In this document: piece by piece, positions 62,190-64,000 of the stretch
Layout of the letters: each line of letters opens with the position of its first letter
Numbering within the stretch: position 1 is the stretch's first letter
From: Achatina immaculata
Taxonomy: Eukaryota > Mollusca > Gastropoda > Stylommatophora > Achatinidae
DNA length: 64,000 nt
Reading direction: 5' to 3'
NCBI GenBank assembly: GCA_009760885.1
Contig: CM019707.1
Location: 36,692,234 to 36,756,233 of the forward strand
The notes under the pieces: model-generated
The model's database searches: none
Told to the model about the DNA's origin: nothing
Seen by the model: the letters and a program-made list of their open reading frames with translations, nothing else
Made by a program: the position numbers and the translations under genes

Positions 62190-62585
62190 TTTCAATCAGT
62201 TCTGTTGTTGTGCCTCTCACACGCCATTTTGTCAACCCGTCTAAGATTTGTCTCCCTTGGTCTACCTCTCCCTTTCTTCCCTCCCATTTTCCCTGTTGCC
62301 ACGATATTTTCTACCCCTCCTCTTCTCATTATATGGCCAATAAACCTTGACTGTCTCCCCTGTAGTGTGTTTATTAGGGTTCGTTTCTCACTGGCTTTTC
62401 TTAGGCATTCTCCATTTTGTTATTTTGTCTGTCCATGGTATTCTTATCATTCTTCGTAGGAGCCACATTTCAGTTGCCTCTAATGCTCTTGTTGTTGTTT
62501 TTGTTAGTGGCCATGATTAGCTTCCACATAGCAGTACTGTCTCGGTGTAGCATTTCAAGACTCTTTTCCCTGTTTCTGTTGACAA
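62190..62585 (-). mobile_element. LINE family C-like fragment (minus)
   Basis: Minus strand reads, with frameshifts, TRALEATEMWLLRRMIRIPW then TDKI, a RFIGHIMRRGGVENIVATGK-like segment and GGRKGRGRPRETN. Same C-terminal domain as the copies at 16.1 and 52.6 kb but more diverged. Confidence 0.7.
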
Positions 62586-62589
62586 AAAC

Positions 62590-63010
62590 AGACTGAATTA
62601 GAGTTATAAATCCCAGTCTGTTTTTCTTACAATTCTCTTCATCGCTAGAATCGTCACGCCCTCTCTAACTTGACCCAGAATATGCCAGGGGAAGTTCAGC
62701 TGCTCATGTCAAAGCCGCCTGACTCTATCCTGAACCTGACATCTTATTGTGCCACTGACATCTCAAGCTCTTGAAAGAAAGCAAAAGCATGGGGCCCGCC
62801 AGTTTATAATTTCGCAGTCAAACATTTCTTTTTAGAACCATTTTTTTTAAGAACATATTCCGGAGAGAGCTGGAAAGTGTAGCATGGATGTCTGGAAGTA
62901 TACTGGACCGTGTTCTGACACTCGCCAGAGAACTTTTAACATACGACTTCCGTTACTTAAGAGCTATTGGTATTCCATGCCTTTTACAATCTTAAGCTTA
63001 TCGCGTTCAC
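62590..63010. other. No feature recognised
   Basis: Unassigned intergenic sequence. Confidence 0.35.
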
Positions 63011-63014
63011 ATAA

Positions 63015-63300
63015 TACGGTGGTTCTCAGCCTTTTCTGTCTTTATTTCACTTAATACAGTGGTTCTCAACCTTTTCTGTCTTTATTTCACTTAATACAGT
63101 GGTTCTCAACCTTTTCTGTCTTTATTTCACTTAATACAGTGGTTCTCAACCTTTTCTGTCTTTATTTCACTTAATACAGTGGTTCTCAGCCTTTTCTGTA
63201 TTTATTTCACTTAATGCAGTGGTTCTCAACCTTTTCTGTCTTTATTTCACTTAATACAGTTCTCAACCTTTTCTGTCTTTATTTCACTTAATACAGTTGT
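63015..63300. repeat. 40-bp tandem repeat built on a hAT-type terminal sequence, about 7 copies
   Basis: Unit cagtggttctcaaccttttc plus tgtctttatttcacttaata. The first 16 bases equal the start of the hAT-like element that follows. Confidence 0.92.
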
Positions 63301-63500
63301 TCTCAACCTTTTGCTTTGAGCCGTGGGCACCATTTTTTGGGCTGAGAACAACTGTGGACCCTCATAAAAAAATCCATGTGATGCTAAGATGTTTTTTTCT
63401 TTGCGCTGGAGACAATCAGCTTTCTGGTCCGTGGAACCCTCAAAATCCTTTCACAAACCCCCTAGGGGTTCGCGGATCTCAGATTAAGAACCGCCGACTT
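63294..63500. mobile_element. hAT-type MITE remnant
   Basis: Left end cagttgttctcaacctt and right end agattaagaaccgccg are imperfect inverted repeats of the CAGxGGTTCTCAA type common in hAT (Charlie-like) elements. The interior (gtccgtggaaccctcaaaat, ccctaggggttcgcgg) is non-coding. Confidence 0.65.
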
Positions 63501-63504
63501 AATA

Positions 63505-63800
63505 ATTTCAGGACAGCGTCTGGTCCGCTCGTAGCTCCTGAAGACGTGACAGAGTTTACACAGAGGGCCTGGCAGAGTTATTAAGTTGATGCATGATTTT
63601 AATCGGATCTGTCATGGCGGTGATGTATGGATGTTTATTATCCTGGAGCTGGACCTGGCCGGTAGCATCATCCAGTCCCAGGTCTGACGTGGGATTTTGT
63701 TTAAACGCGGACAGGTCAGGGTGTGCTTTGTTTTTACCTCAAGGGATCTAAGTTTCGTGTGGGTATGTGATACGGACAACTTTTGCGAAAGTGTGTACGC
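63505..63800. other. No feature recognised
   Basis: Unassigned sequence before a terminal microsatellite. Confidence 0.35.
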
Positions 63801-63802
63801 TC

Positions 63803-64000
63803 ACCATCTTCTCTCTCTCTCCCTGTCTTTCTTCTTTCTCTCTGTCTATCCTTCTGTCTCTGTCTCTCTTTCTCTGTCTCTCACTGCTTTGTCTCTGTCC
63901 TTCTCTACCTAGTCCCTCTTTTCTCTCTCTATCTTGTCCCTCTGTCTCTCGCTGTCACTGTCTCTCACTATGTCTTTCTCTGTGTGTGTGTCTCTCTCTG
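63803..64000. repeat. (CT)n-rich imperfect microsatellite
   Basis: Repeats of tctctctctgtctc and relatives, continuing past the right edge. Confidence 0.93.

Overview
This is a eukaryotic, animal-type window: a multi-exon neuropeptide-receptor-like gene lies in a sea of non-LTR retrotransposon debris, SINEs, DNA-transposon remnants and an unusually large number of minisatellites. The receptor type and the mix of repeats suggest a lophotrochozoan, most likely a mollusc and perhaps a gastropod. That placement is inference, not proof. Nothing bacterial, viral or plasmid-like was seen.

The only confident host gene is on the + strand. Seven exons (about 10265 to 49683) join in compatible phases into a rhodopsin-class (class A) seven-transmembrane receptor of about 604 residues, counted from the ATG at 10317. 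The exons are 10265-10451 (N-terminal ectodomain), 13846-13987 (TM1), 18352-18532 (TM2-TM3), 27221-27356 (ERY motif to TM4), 31342-31482 (second extracellular loop and TM5), 36821-37063 (third intracellular loop and TM6) and 48847-49683 (TM7, long tail, stop). A polyadenylation signal follows at 50297. The TM5 exon occurs twice, 3.2 kb apart, as part of a recent tandem segmental duplication.

Layout. 1-10.2 kb: a 33-bp minisatellite, a minus-strand RT/RNase H LINE, a MITE, a long unassigned stretch, a LINE of the family called A here, a SINE and a 24-bp minisatellite. 10.2-18.5 kb: receptor exons 1-3, separated by minisatellites and LINE tails. 18.5-27.2 kb: a LINE graveyard in intron 3, including an almost complete L2/CR1-like element. 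27.2-37.1 kb: exons 4-6, a Penelope-like fragment with a GIY-YIG domain, and the duplicated exon 5 embedded in 36-bp arrays. 37.1-48.8 kb: the large intron 6, with two mariner remnants of different families and a 1.7-kb 28-bp array. 48.8-50.3 kb: the last exon and 3' UTR. 50.3-64 kb: LINE fragments, one SINE split by a LINE, a second long LINE A copy, hAT-like remnants and simple repeats.

No TE copy here looks intact; stops and frameshifts are visible in all the long ones. LINE family letters A-G are labels for this window only. Coordinates of TE and repeat edges are by eye and good to about 5-30 bases; exon edges are exact if the proposed splice sites are right.
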